From the NCBI RefSeq assembly GCF_900128945.1, contig NZ_FQUD01000006.1:186001-250000 (forward strand): a DNA stretch of 64,000 bases. Direction: 5' to 3'. Shown here in pieces: positions 8,060-17,546 of this stretch (its first letter is position 1; each line of letters starts with the position of its first letter). This DNA is from Chryseobacterium sp. OV279. GTDB taxonomy: Bacteria > Bacteroidota > Bacteroidia > Flavobacteriales > Weeksellaceae. The notes beneath the pieces were generated by a model, which made no database searches, was not told the origin of the DNA, and saw only the letters and a list, made by a program, of their open reading frames with translations. A program made the translations under genes and the position numbers.

Positions 8060-10480
8060 TTAAAAATTAAAATTAAGTCTTCCGAAGAAGTAATTCCCCA
8101 GCGTTCCCATCTGAACCGGTGCGTATTTAAACACACCATAATAGGAATTCGCATAGATCTGAAGATCCGGGAAAACATCAAATACATTATTGGCTCCCAC
8201 GGTCAGATTGATGGTTTTCGTTATGTCATATCCCACACTCACATCCGTTACGACCTTTGGAGAGAAGCTCTGTACTTTTCCGAACGGATAACCGTCTCTG
8301 ATGACCTGACCAAAATACGTATTTCTTACCATGAAATTGAATTTTCCAATGGCATAATTCAACCCCAGCGAAGCTTTTGTCTTGGGTGAAAGGGTTTCTA
8401 TGATATTGATCTGATCCGGTCCGAAAAACTGATCCTGCGTAGGCACCAGCTTTTCAGGAAAATGGAAATCTTTGATTTTCGTTTCCGTATAATTTCCAGC
8501 TAAGTTGATATTCAAATTTCCGCCACCAAGTTTCCAGTCGTAAGTGACCACAACATCAACGCCTTTTGTCTCAGTATCAATGGCATTCGCGAAGAATCTT
8601 CCGCTCTCTACATTGTACTGAGCCAATCTCGGATCATCGATATTACTCGTAATCACAATTCTGTCTTTTACTTTAATCCAATATCCATCAATGGTTATAA
8701 ACAATCTGTTGGCAGGTTTCAGCGTAAATCCTGCGCTGGCATTTACTGAAGTTTCCTGTTTTAATTGATCAAACCCTAGTGCTTTTGCCGCATCACTGTC
8801 ATTCCTGAAAATTCCTTTGGTTACAATTCCCAATCCTGAAGTAGAAATATCTGCGTAGGAATTATTAAAATATTGCTGCTGAAGTGACGGCGCTCGGAAA
8901 CCTGTTCCCACAGCCGCCCGTACTGCATAGTTTTTTACAAACTCATACCTCACCGCCAGTTTTCCGTTCAACGTATTTCCAAAATCTGAATAATTTTCAA
9001 ATCTTCCAGCCAGGTCTATATTCAACTTTTTAGCGATATCATAAGAAACATCGGCATAGACCGCCGCTGAATGTCTTGATTTTTTCACAGCATTATCCGG
9101 TGAAAAACCAATAAACGACTGTGAACCTCCATTTCCTACCACTGTAGAACCCGGAACGGCAGGATTTCCATTGATGTCATAGCGCGTGTAAGATGCTTCA
9201 TCTCCCGGCTTGATCTCATACTGTTCAAAACGGAATTCTCCACCAAATGCAATATTAAACTGATTTATATTTTTAGACACATCAAGATTAACCGTATTCT
9301 GAAGGAAACTGTGTGCTCCGGCATAAAAGCTGGTGGGTGATTTTGCGCCTAATGAAGCGTTGTTTGTATTATTAACATTGTAATTGAATGTATTGCTTCC
9401 GAATGTATTGCTTAAATCAACGAACCAGTTATTCACATTGTATTTTGCGCCTACAGCATATGAAAAATCATAAACCTGCGAGCCCAGAGAAGCCTGGAAG
9501 CCGTTGGGATAAATAGAAGATACCACATTGGATGTTTCACCTGGAAGTCTTCTGAAACCAAAACCTTTTCCTTCTTTAATACTGAAGCCTCCGAAAGAAT
9601 AGAGTTTCAGACTTTCACTTAACGGATATTCGGAGTTAAAAAATAACTGCGCCTGTCTGATCTGTGCATCGCCGATCTGAAAATTAAAATCATCACGCGT
9701 AAGTCCTCTTTCTCTTAATTTCTGATCATCAAGTGCCCTTGCTCCTTCCGGGTCATCTGCAAATTCATACGCAAAATTTTCCCCGAAGATGTCAAGATCA
9801 TGATTTTGAGTTCTTGTTGTCTTTCCCCGGTGACTCAGCTGTAGTGAAAGATTCACATAGCTGTCTTTTTTACCCAGAGAAGATCCATAATTGATTCCTG
9901 CCTGATAGGTTTCCCCATCATTTCTCCCACTGATTCCGTAAGATGCAGAAGCTGATGCTCCGATGTCTTTTTTGAGAATAATATTCACCACTCCTGCGAT
10001 AGCATCTGAGCCATATTGAGCTGCGGCTCCATCTCTTAAAACTTCAATCCTGTCGATAGCGATCACGGGAATGGTACTGAGATCCGTTCCTACAGACCCG
10101 TTTCCTACCGTATTCTGATAATTGACCAATGAAGTGCTGTGTCTTCTTTTGCCGTTGATCAGGACCAAAACCTGATCAGGTCCCATTCCTCTTAAAGTTA
10201 CCGGATCGATATGCTCCGTCCCATCTGAAGCAGACTGTCGCACAGTATTAAATGACGGAATCACATAGTTCAGAAGGTCCTGAACGGTAGTTTGTGGAGC
10301 AGATTTCTGCAGCTTTTCTATATTGATAATGTCTACGGGAACCGGTGTTTCCAGTTTTGTTCTTTTCGCATTCCGGTTTCCTACGATTACCACGTCTTCG
10401 ATCTGAGTTCCTTTTTCCTGCTCCTGTGCATTCACTAAAACAGCTCCCAGGAGTATCACAGACAGACTTAATTTTTTCAT
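8060..10480 (-). CDS. TonB-dependent outer-membrane receptor under SAM riboswitch
   Basis: This 806-residue protein has a signal peptide (MKKLSLSVILLGAVLVNAQ), an N-terminal plug domain (about residues 45-175, with the LRGMGPDQVLVLINGKRR block and EVLRDGAAAQYGSDAIAGVVNI), and a long beta-barrel ending in aromatic NFNF. It lacks the carboxypeptidase-like N-terminal domain of SusC proteins. It imports a ligand through the outer membrane using TonB energy. A SAM-I riboswitch and promoter lie upstream at 10581-10725, and an amino acid permease follows 7 bases after the stop. I infer that expression rises when S-adenosylmethionine is low and that the ligand is methionine, a methionine peptide or another sulfur source. 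Confidence 0.93.
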   Translation of the reverse strand: MKKLSLSVILLGAVLVNAQEQEKGTQIEDVVIVGNRNAKRTKLETPVPVDIINIEKLQKSAPQTTVQDLLNYVIPSFNTVRQSASDGTEHIDPVTLRGMGPDQVLVLINGKRRHSTSLVNYQNTVGNGSVGTDLSTIPVIAIDRIEVLRDGAAAQYGSDAIAGVVNIILKKDIGASASASYGISGRNDGETYQAGINYGSSLGKKDSYVNLSLQLSHRGKTTRTQNHDLDIFGENFAYEFADDPEGARALDDQKLRERGLTRDDFNFQIGDAQIRQAQLFFNSEYPLSESLKLYSFGGFSIKEGKGFGFRRLPGETSNVVSSIYPNGFQASLGSQVYDFSYAVGAKYNVNNWFVDLSNTFGSNTFNYNVNNTNNASLGAKSPTSFYAGAHSFLQNTVNLDVSKNINQFNIAFGGEFRFEQYEIKPGDEASYTRYDINGNPAVPGSTVVGNGGSQSFIGFSPDNAVKKSRHSAAVYADVSYDIAKKLNIDLAGRFENYSDFGNTLNGKLAVRYEFVKNYAVRAAVGTGFRAPSLQQQYFNNSYADISTSGLGIVTKGIFRNDSDAAKALGFDQLKQETSVNASAGFTLKPANRLFITIDGYWIKVKDRIVITSNIDDPRLAQYNVESGRFFANAIDTETKGVDVVVTYDWKLGGGNLNINLAGNYTETKIKDFHFPEKLVPTQDQFFGPDQINIIETLSPKTKASLGLNYAIGKFNFMVRNTYFGQVIRDGYPFGKVQSFSPKVVTDVSVGYDITKTINLTVGANNVFDVFPDLQIYANSYYGVFKYAPVQMGTLGNYFFGRLNFNF

Positions 10481-10580
10481 CTTTCGTTCTTGTAAATTAA
10501 TAATAAAATGCTTCCGCAGACCTGATCCGCAGTTAATAAAAAGACTTCAAGAAATGGAATTGCTGTCAGAATAGTGACTT

Positions 10581-10692
10581 TTCTCATCTTCCCCGCAATG
10601 GGCTGGAATTAGCACCTTTACACTTTTTAGAGACGTGCAGGTTGCTAAGGTTTCATAGGGCCAAATCCCTCCACCTTTCTTGATAAATCTAC
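10581..10692 (-). ncRNA. SAM-I (S-box) riboswitch
   Basis: Read on the minus strand the segment holds the conserved S-box core in order: TTTATCAAGAAAGGTGG, AGGGATTTGGCCCTATGAAAC, CTTAGCAACC, GTGCTAATTCCAGC and finally AGATGAG. P1 closes between TTTATC (near 10688) and GATGAG (near 10584). S-box aptamers bind S-adenosylmethionine and lower downstream expression. It lies about 100 bases upstream of the receptor start. I do not see a strong intrinsic terminator between aptamer and start codon, so control may act on translation. Confidence 0.93.
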
Positions 10693-10694
10693 TG

Positions 10695-10725
10695 CAAAAG
10701 TAGACTAATATTTTTAATTGACCAA
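10695..10725 (-). promoter_or_regulatory. Promoter of the SAM-riboswitch operon
   Basis: On the minus strand TTG (10723-10725), a 20-base spacer and TACTTTTG (10695-10702) match the Bacteroidota consensus TTG-N17-23-TAnnTTTG. Transcription would begin right at the first strand of riboswitch helix P1. Confidence 0.8.
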
Positions 10726-10922
10726 AAGAGGAATTGCTGAAATAATCATCCGGAAATAATTTAAATTAACCACAGGTTTCTCATTTGTACACAGGAGTTT
10801 GCGTCTAATCAGGCTATTGATTCAGTATAATCTACAGGTGAATATTAAGATGTGAACACCTGAGAAATTCAGGGTCAAAAAAAATAAAAAAGGGATAATT
10901 TTCATTACCCCTTTTGTCTGTA
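10726..10922. other. Intergenic stretch upstream of riboswitch promoter
   Basis: This completes the roughly 440-base gap between receptor and amylase genes. Apart from the riboswitch and its promoter it is AT-rich. I see no open reading frame; near 10880-10920 a short AAAAGGGATAAT/ATTACCCCTTTT hairpin probably terminates the minus-strand amylase gene. Confidence 0.5.
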
Positions 10923-13760
10923 TTATTGAATGATCATCTTCTGAATGGCTGTACCAGTTTCAGAACGGAGATGAACGAGATAGGTTCCGGGTGGATAATC
11001 TGCTTTGAGTTCATAGGTTCCGTTTTCCTGATTTAATTTAAAGGAATCCATTCTTTTACCACTCAAGTCAAAAATGACGATCTCTCCGTTCTTCGCTTTA
11101 TGGTAAATTAATTTTGCAGAGCCGTTTTTCACAGGATTATCTGCAATCTGCAGGGATAATTTATTGGCAGCATTCACATCCATTGTTGACAACGCTCCTG
11201 CGTAATTTCCAAAAATTCTGAATTCTCCCGGCTGCAGCATAACCGGAGTTGTTGTAGAGGCAAAATTTGAGATCGATTGATCCATCAGATTCTGCCATTG
11301 TCCTGCATATGGGAAATAGGGGATAACATTCTGCGCCGAAGTGCTGTAATTAGCCAGAACTACCACATTCTTTACTCCGTTTATGGCATTATCGTACACA
11401 TAAATCCTAGTGATCAGACCCGCAGGATCATTAGTAAGGTTGTTGGATTCTATGGTATAGGTTTTTGACTTGAAAACCGGATAAGTCTTTCTGATATTGA
11501 TAATTTTAGCCCAGGTATCATAAACCGCTTTTCGGTTTGCATTGGTATCATAGCCCAATGTGAAGGCAACCGGCTTTTCATCCGTACGGCAACCACTGTT
11601 GATGCTTCCGTCTGCACAACGGTTGATACTGAATTCGTACCCCAGTTCTCCAAACTGCCAGATCATTTTCGGGCCGGGAATGGTAAAGAAAGTCGCCCCG
11701 AATGTCTTCATTCTTTCAAGGGCTGTGTTCAGATTGGTAACATTGTAGCCGCCGTTCACCGCTCCGTAGGAAAGATTCTTGAACATCAGTCTTTCTTCAT
11801 CATGGCTTTCTCCGTATCCTACAGCATGCATATTCGTAAAACCGTGAAGCGTGTGATTCATTCTGTCATAATTGCTGTTCTCCGTGTATCCCATCGTGTT
11901 TTGATTGTACGGATCTGTCTGCTTATTCCACAGCATTACGCCTTTTCCTTCAGCAACTCTGTAGTTCGCCCACTGCTGTTCTTCTGCATCTGTTCCCAAA
12001 TGTTCGAAAATCATATAAGAATTGGGATCTATCGCCCACTGCCTGTCTGCATAATGTTTCATAATATCTACTCTGTCCTGCTGGTAAGCATTGGTACAGG
12101 CTTCATCATTTTCAGAACAGTTTTGGGTAAAACCTTTCGTTAAATCCCAACGGAATCCATCGATATGATACTCGGTTAGCCATTGCTGAAGACTTCTTTC
12201 AACGTAATATTGAGTTGAAGGACTTGTATGGTTAAAATCGTTGAATACATTATAGGAATGTTTGGGAACCTGATTGAAATAAGGGTTGTTGGCCGCAATC
12301 TCCCCGAAACCGTCCCCATCAGGATCTATATTCCACAGTCTGGCCAGTGGAGAACGTCCTGTTGCATGATTAAAAGCGATATCTAAAATAACTGCGATCC
12401 CGTTCTGGTGGCACAGGTCTACAAATTCTTTGAATTTCTCAGGCGTTCCGTACGCTTTATCCAGCGCGTAGTGAAAAGATGTATTATAGCCCCATGATAA
12501 GTTCCCTTCAAATTCCATAATGGGAAGCAGCTCAATGGCATTGATATTTAAGTTTTTCAAATAAGAAATCTTATTGATGAGTGACTGCCAGTTTTTTTCC
12601 TGTGTAAAATCTCTCAGCAATAATTCATACACCACCAAATCTTCCTTTGCCGGTCTCTGAAAATTGGTCACCTGCCAGCTGTAAGGAGTCTGACCGGTTT
12701 TAAAGGTTGAAACTTCAAAGCCCTGACCTGCAGGAAACGGAGGTAAATTGGGATACGTTGTGCTTGAAATCCACTGATCATCATAGGACGATAAAATCTG
12801 CGGTGAATAAGGATCCGCCACTTTTTTAAGATCATTGGTTCTGTATTGGAAAGTGTATAATTGCTGTGGAGTCAATCCGTTTAATTCAATCCAGTAAAGA
12901 TCAGGATTGGCAGTATCTCTTTTCATTAAATAGGTATCATTCACCGCCCAGTTATTAAAACTTCCGATGACGTGTACAAAATTTTTATGAGGTGCGTACA
13001 GGGCAAGTCCCACTTTCGTCTGGTCTGAAGAATGATAATTAATCCCCTGCCTGATCCAGCCGGGAATAGCTTCCGAAACTACTGTCCGGGGAATCTGCAG
13101 AAGAAATGCAGCACTCTTTGTGTTGGAATTTGTACCAGTAGCAACTAGTTCCATACTGGCATCCTGAGACACCGTATAGCTATAGGTGTAAGATTGTGAA
13201 GGAGCAGATGCCGTATTCACAACCGTTCCGTTTGCCTTTAACTGAAACGTCGCATCTACATTAGTGGTCGCTGTAATATTAACAGACGTTCCTGCCGGAA
13301 TTGTAGTCAGGCTATTCGCTGCCGGGTTGGTCAGCGTTAAATTTAAAAGACCAACATTAACAAAAATATCCGGGGAGGTCTGATGGGAGCCCGTTTTATC
13401 TTTTAGCAGAAATCCAAACCTCCCGATTCCCGTTCTTCCGAAAAAAGCTGTTGGAGTCATGGTTAAGGAATAGGTATCTGCAGTTGAATTGTAAGTGAGT
13501 TTATTCAGATCACTGGAACTGTTCCAGCTTCCGTTGGTAGGACAATCCTGGCTGTTCTGATAATTGGTATCAAATGACCATGACCAGATGTAAATGGCAT
13601 TATTTGAAACATTCCACGCTGATTCATCGATCTGGTCTCCCGGAATGGTTAGGGTAATCACATCCGTTTCATTGAACGGACTGGGAGTAACGGTATAATT
13701 AATCTGCCCGAAAACCAACGCTGCAACAAGCAGATAAACAAGGGAATAAAACTTCTTCAT
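10923..13760 (-). CDS. Secreted alpha-amylase (GH13) with T9SS sorting domain
   Basis: This 945-residue protein starts with a signal peptide (MKKFYSLVYLLVAALVFGQ). Two N-terminal Ig-like or starch-binding-type domains and an early-set domain (KNFVHVIGSFNNWAV) precede the GH13 barrel. The barrel shows region I DIAFNHATG, the nucleophile Asp in DGFRWDLTKGF, the acid/base Glu in MIFEHLG, and the third Asp in GESHDEERL. A C-terminal domain ending in YLVHLRSETGTAIQKMIIQ has the type A T9SS sorting pattern, so the enzyme is probably released or attached at the surface by T9SS. It should hydrolyse alpha-1,4-glucans; whether it acts on starch, glycogen or pullulan is not decided. It is monocistronic. 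Confidence 0.92.
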   Translation of the reverse strand: MKKFYSLVYLLVAALVFGQINYTVTPSPFNETDVITLTIPGDQIDESAWNVSNNAIYIWSWSFDTNYQNSQDCPTNGSWNSSSDLNKLTYNSTADTYSLTMTPTAFFGRTGIGRFGFLLKDKTGSHQTSPDIFVNVGLLNLTLTNPAANSLTTIPAGTSVNITATTNVDATFQLKANGTVVNTASAPSQSYTYSYTVSQDASMELVATGTNSNTKSAAFLLQIPRTVVSEAIPGWIRQGINYHSSDQTKVGLALYAPHKNFVHVIGSFNNWAVNDTYLMKRDTANPDLYWIELNGLTPQQLYTFQYRTNDLKKVADPYSPQILSSYDDQWISSTTYPNLPPFPAGQGFEVSTFKTGQTPYSWQVTNFQRPAKEDLVVYELLLRDFTQEKNWQSLINKISYLKNLNINAIELLPIMEFEGNLSWGYNTSFHYALDKAYGTPEKFKEFVDLCHQNGIAVILDIAFNHATGRSPLARLWNIDPDGDGFGEIAANNPYFNQVPKHSYNVFNDFNHTSPSTQYYVERSLQQWLTEYHIDGFRWDLTKGFTQNCSENDEACTNAYQQDRVDIMKHYADRQWAIDPNSYMIFEHLGTDAEEQQWANYRVAEGKGVMLWNKQTDPYNQNTMGYTENSNYDRMNHTLHGFTNMHAVGYGESHDEERLMFKNLSYGAVNGGYNVTNLNTALERMKTFGATFFTIPGPKMIWQFGELGYEFSINRCADGSINSGCRTDEKPVAFTLGYDTNANRKAVYDTWAKIINIRKTYPVFKSKTYTIESNNLTNDPAGLITRIYVYDNAINGVKNVVVLANYSTSAQNVIPYFPYAGQWQNLMDQSISNFASTTTPVMLQPGEFRIFGNYAGALSTMDVNAANKLSLQIADNPVKNGSAKLIYHKAKNGEIVIFDLSGKRMDSFKLNQENGTYELKADYPPGTYLVHLRSETGTAIQKMIIQ

Positions 13761-13831
13761 TTCTTTATTTTTATCTAATATAGTATTAATTTTCTTTTTT
13801 ATACTTCATTTCACAGTGAAAAAATAAGTCA

Positions 13832-13863
13832 TAAAAAAAGACCCATGAAAAATTTCATGAGCC
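13832..13863 (-). terminator. Hairpin between FISUMP gene and amylase gene (distal)
   Basis: CATGAAA and TTTCATG arms are followed by GGGTCTTTTTTTAT on the minus strand, a good U-tract. It lies about 110 bases past the stop at 13976 and upstream of the amylase start. Confidence 0.65.
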
Positions 13864-13926
13864 TTTACGATAAAAGTAATTGTAATGAACTTTTTTTAAA
13901 ATAAATCAATTTATGCCTTTATAACA

Positions 13927-13951
13927 AAGGGCTTTCCTAAAAAAGCCCCTG
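13927..13951 (-). terminator. Hairpin directly after FISUMP gene
   Basis: GGGCTTT and AAAGCCC arms with a six-base loop sit 25 bases past the stop. The T tract is short, so it may be a first weak terminator ahead of the stronger one at 13832-13863. Confidence 0.55.
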
Positions 13952-13975
13952 CTGATCAATCAAACGTATCGGGAC

Positions 13976-16048
13976 TTAGTTTTTAATAATTTTCTTAGAA
14001 AAAACCTGTCCGCTCTTTAACTTTAATTCTACAATATAAATTCCATTCGGAAGTCCGTTCATATTGATCTGGTTATTGGAAAACTGAATATTATTCAGCT
14101 TTTGTCCTACCATATTGATAACACTGACACTTTCGATCAGTGCATCTGCTTTGATATTAAGAACACCGTTCGTAGGGTTTGGATAGAATCCTACTGCTGA
14201 CGTATTTTTGATGATATCTGATGTTCCTAAAGCCGAACCCGTCTTGATGCATCTTACCGCGGATCCCTGTCCTCTCATCGCTCCTGAAGAAGGATTCGCA
14301 ATAGTAGACCCTATGTATAGGTATTTTCCTCCTGAATTAGAGGTGTCAGAACTCCAGAAATATCCTCTTTGCCCTGCAAATGTAAGGGCTCCGTTGGAAG
14401 AACTTCTGTATCCTGATGCAGGCAGTTTCAGGTAACTATTGTAGGCCGTTCCCGGATTTGCGATATGATCCGACTCTACAGCGGCTGCCCATTCAGCCTG
14501 GGAAGGCATTTTCCAACCCGGCCCAACTGCCATACAGGGATCTGCTCCTACATTGTTGGAAACATTCGCTGCATTGGAAGCGGTCCATTTGTCGGTAGCG
14601 GCAAAAGTACTCCACCATGATCCGATGATGAAAGCACCAGAACCAGCCAGTCCGTCCGGTGAATTCGGTGTTGTAGGTGCTGCCGTAGCCGAATTTCTCA
14701 GCTGGTGGCCATCATCCCATCTTCCCCACTGGAAAAGATCTCCGTACGATGCTTCATCTCCTAATGAATTTGCTACCTGGGAACTTCCAAGGTTCTGCTG
14801 CATCCAGATGTTTCCCTCGGCTCCTCTTACCGTCGAATACGTTACCGTTTGTCCACGGTAAGTAAAAGTTACACAACCCGTATCTCCTGCATTGCTTCCA
14901 GGATCTGTATTGGTACATCCCGGAGGCGTTCCGTTCAGTGGAATTCTTTTCACTTTGGTACCATCTTCGGAATAAGCAAGTACTAAGTAGTTATTCGCCT
15001 TATCAATCGCTAGGTCATTATACTTAGCTTCTCCTGTGGAAATGAAATCTCCACCGTAGGTTACCCAATTTTGCGCAGCAGTATCGAATTTATAAACCGT
15101 ATTTCTTAATAAGTCGTTGTCTTCAAAACGGCTGGCTACTACAAATGGCTCTCCGGATGCTGTCACTGTAATCGCTACATGCTGTACTCTTCCGTTAGAA
15201 AAATCAGCCTGACCAAGCTGTATCCATGCATTTCCGTTAAATTTCTTAACGTTAAGTTTCTGACCATTCGCTGAACTGGCAACATAAGCCACATACAGAT
15301 TATTATTACCATCTATCGCAATATCAGAGGTATACTGCTCAGAAGAAGAAGCCGCATCTACGATTGTTCCTCCCACCAGTGTCCACGTATCTGTAGCTAC
15401 CGCTGATGTACTGTTCTCATATACTCTTACACCCGATGCGATATTGCATGTATAAATTTTCTGATTGGATCCGATCACCATTTCTGCAAATGATGCTCCG
15501 TTTGAAAAACCAGTATTTCCTACCTGCTCCCAGGCTCCGTTTGCATAACGCTGTACAGTTCCTGAGTTCTGTCCACCGAATGTAAACAGTACATTAGACG
15601 GAGAAACCGCAGAAGCATGATAGTTAGCCGCAGATTCCGTAGCTTTTGCAAGCTGTGTCCATGAAGTACCATTAAACTGACGAACTGCAATTCCGGATCC
15701 CGGATATCCTACCTGATTGGTGTAAAAAATATTTCCCAAACCGTCAAGAGATAATGAATTAAAGGTTGCTGTCCCTTCTGTAATTCCTGCCGTTCCCCCT
15801 ACATAAGACCATGAAGTCCCGTTGAATTTCTGCACAGAACCTTTAGCCACTGAGGTATCATAATAAGAAAGATAATAGTTTCCAGCCTGATCTACTGCCA
15901 GATTGTTATAACTGCTTCCTCCTGCTGAAACTCCCTGCGCACCTCCTACATCTTCCCATTGCTGGGCATATAGATAACTTCCTGCGATGGTTAGCAAGGC
16001 TAAACCTGCTCCTATTTTACGGATCGCAAAATGTAAATTTTGAAACAT
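13976..16048 (-). CDS. Secreted FISUMP-domain protein with T9SS sorting domain
   Basis: This 690-residue protein begins MFQNLHFAIRKIGAGLALLTIAGSYLYAQ, a signal peptide. Residues of about 30-370 form repeats of the kind KFNGTSWxxVGG and LAxDxxGNxYxxY, a probable beta-propeller. A FISUMP-type domain follows (about 390-600), with YRGQTVTYSTVRGAEGNIWMQQNLG, WMPSQAEWAAAV-like and YFWSS elements. The C-terminus (VGFYPNPTNGVLNIKAD to VFSKKIIKN) is a type A T9SS sorting domain. It should be exported to the cell surface; FISUMP domains have no settled activity. A divergent AraC regulator starts 130 bases away. Function is unknown beyond secretion. Confidence 0.85.
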   Translation of the reverse strand: MFQNLHFAIRKIGAGLALLTIAGSYLYAQQWEDVGGAQGVSAGGSSYNNLAVDQAGNYYLSYYDTSVAKGSVQKFNGTSWSYVGGTAGITEGTATFNSLSLDGLGNIFYTNQVGYPGSGIAVRQFNGTSWTQLAKATESAANYHASAVSPSNVLFTFGGQNSGTVQRYANGAWEQVGNTGFSNGASFAEMVIGSNQKIYTCNIASGVRVYENSTSAVATDTWTLVGGTIVDAASSSEQYTSDIAIDGNNNLYVAYVASSANGQKLNVKKFNGNAWIQLGQADFSNGRVQHVAITVTASGEPFVVASRFEDNDLLRNTVYKFDTAAQNWVTYGGDFISTGEAKYNDLAIDKANNYLVLAYSEDGTKVKRIPLNGTPPGCTNTDPGSNAGDTGCVTFTYRGQTVTYSTVRGAEGNIWMQQNLGSSQVANSLGDEASYGDLFQWGRWDDGHQLRNSATAAPTTPNSPDGLAGSGAFIIGSWWSTFAATDKWTASNAANVSNNVGADPCMAVGPGWKMPSQAEWAAAVESDHIANPGTAYNSYLKLPASGYRSSSNGALTFAGQRGYFWSSDTSNSGGKYLYIGSTIANPSSGAMRGQGSAVRCIKTGSALGTSDIIKNTSAVGFYPNPTNGVLNIKADALIESVSVINMVGQKLNNIQFSNNQINMNGLPNGIYIVELKLKSGQVFSKKIIKN

Positions 16049-16178
16049 ATCTAATATTATTTTTAATTATTCTAAATTTAATTTAATTTTGCGCAAAATT
16101 ACTTTACATTCTTAACCCTGAGTTATCATTTCCAAACTTTTTGTTATCTGATGTAAGGCTTTTGTTTCAAATTGTACC

Positions 16179-17069
16179 ATGCCCGTAAAATCATTTCCTA
16201 TGAAGAATCTCTCCAGGAGTGGACTGTTATTCAGTTCCGACAACATCAAGATCGTCATGCAGGAAGACCCACAGCCTGAAAAGTTTTCAAGATTGCATAT
16301 GATTGAAAGCAGGGCAAGTTTCAGCCTGCTTTTTCTGCTGAGTCCCAATATTAAACTGGAAGCCAATGACTGTGAGACCAAATTTCTGTTCAGGAAAAAC
16401 CAGTATATCCTTCATTATTCATCTCAGGAAAGTACCGCAGAGCTTTGGACAGAAAGCCAGGAAGCTTTAAAATATTTTCAGATTCAGATTAATTATCAAT
16501 ATATTTTTAACCTCATCGATCCGGAATCGAGCAAGGAAAATGCAGATATTCTGGAAAACATGATCCGGAACAATTATATTTTCCTTCATCAAAGAACGCC
16601 TCCTTATATGACTGTGGAAATGCATATGATCCTGAACGAGCTGATCAGTTATTCAAAAAAAGGAATGGTACAGCGGTTATTTGTCGAAGCCAAGATCATT
16701 AAGCTTCTGATTTTAATTTTTGAACAGTTCAATGAAAAAAATACCGTACAGAACGAGCCGGGAACTTCTTTTGTGATCAAAAAATTCATTGATGAAAATT
16801 ATCACAAGAATATCCGTGCGGAAGATATCGGAAAGCTTACGGGGATCAATCAGAATAAAATCAGGAAAGAATTTAAAGCCCAATATCAGATGACGGTTTC
16901 CGATTATATTTCAGAACTGAGAATGCTGAAAGCGAAGAAAATGATCATCGACAAAGGTATTATGATCAAAGAAATTGCTATTGAATGCGGATATGAATAT
17001 GTTCAGAACTTCACACGGGCATTCAAAAAGAAATTCGGCGTTTCTCCGGAAAAACTTAGAAACGGCTAA
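16179..17069 (+). CDS. AraC-family transcriptional regulator
   Basis: This 296-residue protein ends in a double helix-turn-helix of AraC type (about residues 200-296): one helix pair around IRAEDIGKLTGINQNKIRKEF, the second around IKEIAIECGYEYVQNFTRAFKKKFGVSPEKLR. The first 190 residues are an effector or dimerisation region that I cannot assign to a ligand. The start is ATG 16179; Met8 is possible. It is divergent from the FISUMP protein gene with 130 bases between, so it may control that gene or itself, but no operator is recognisable. Expression ends at the hairpin at 17076-17108. Confidence 0.9.
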   Translation: MPVKSFPMKNLSRSGLLFSSDNIKIVMQEDPQPEKFSRLHMIESRASFSLLFLLSPNIKLEANDCETKFLFRKNQYILHYSSQESTAELWTESQEALKYFQIQINYQYIFNLIDPESSKENADILENMIRNNYIFLHQRTPPYMTVEMHMILNELISYSKKGMVQRLFVEAKIIKLLILIFEQFNEKNTVQNEPGTSFVIKKFIDENYHKNIRAEDIGKLTGINQNKIRKEFKAQYQMTVSDYISELRMLKAKKMIIDKGIMIKEIAIECGYEYVQNFTRAFKKKFGVSPEKLRNG

Positions 17070-17075
17070 TAAAAA

Positions 17076-17108
17076 GAAAAACCGCCTAAAAAATTAAGCG
17101 GTTTATAT
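17076..17108. terminator. Bidirectional hairpin terminator
   Basis: AAACCGC and GCGGTTT arms (17079-17085, 17098-17104) are flanked by A-rich and T-rich sides. It sits between the convergent AraC gene and the small membrane protein gene. Confidence 0.6.
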
Positions 17109-17168
17109 ATGTTGTTTTGCTTTGATATTACTTTTTCAGAATTAAGGTGAAAAAGCAATGACAGTCAA

Positions 17169-17453
17169 TTAATGATGATGTCCGTGATCGTGTAGGAAAG
17201 GTCCGTTTCCTTTAGGATTGCTGAAGACTACTTCTACGCCTTCCTGCTCATTAAGTTCTTTTCTTCTGATATCTTCAGGATCAAAAGGTTTTACTTTTCC
17301 GAAATATTCTTTCAGACCTTCAGTTAACCACATTGGGATTACCAAACCGAAGAACATGAAGATACACCAGAACCCTACTAAGAACATAATTATAAAGAAT
17401 ACAGTCCATAGGAACTGGTAGAACGGCCAAAATGCTGATAAAATCGTTATCAT
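17169..17453 (-). CDS. Small membrane protein with His-rich tail
   Basis: This 94-residue protein has one or two membrane segments (about residues 4-40, FWPFYQFLWTVFFIIMFLVG and following), a charged cytoplasmic-looking part, and a C-terminal HDHGHHH tail that could bind metal. I do not recognise the family. The frame is open up to an ATG at 17507, but a promoter (TTG at 17500-17502, TATTTTTG at 17472-17479) lies inside that extension, so the true start is ATG 17451-17453 (MITILSAFW). Its neighbour upstream is the class I fumarase. Nothing ties it to fumarate metabolism. Confidence 0.75.
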   Translation of the reverse strand: MITILSAFWPFYQFLWTVFFIIMFLVGFWCIFMFFGLVIPMWLTEGLKEYFGKVKPFDPEDIRRKELNEQEGVEVVFSNPKGNGPFLHDHGHHH

Positions 17454-17471
17454 TCTCTTAAAGATTTTAGG

Positions 17472-17502
17472 CAAAAATAGGACTTTTTTGCGTTGTACAC
17501 AA
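17472..17502 (-). promoter_or_regulatory. Promoter that sets the start of the small membrane protein
   Basis: TTG, 20 bases, then TATTTTTG on the minus strand matches the Bacteroidota consensus. It lies 18 bases upstream of ATG 17453 and downstream of the alternative ATG 17507, which excludes the longer start for this transcript. Confidence 0.75.
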
Positions 17503-17546
17503 AACATACAAGCCCTATTTTCTAATTTATTTTGATTTTAAACTAA

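Noticed and set aside
6751..8187. Longer start for the APC permease at 8187
   Set aside because: The extra 45 residues overlap the receptor gene and are not membrane-like; ATG 8052 fits family and spacing.
10495..10540. CCGCAG ... CCGCAG near the receptor start as a terminator or antiterminator of the riboswitch
   Set aside because: The two copies are direct, not inverted, so they cannot form a stem.
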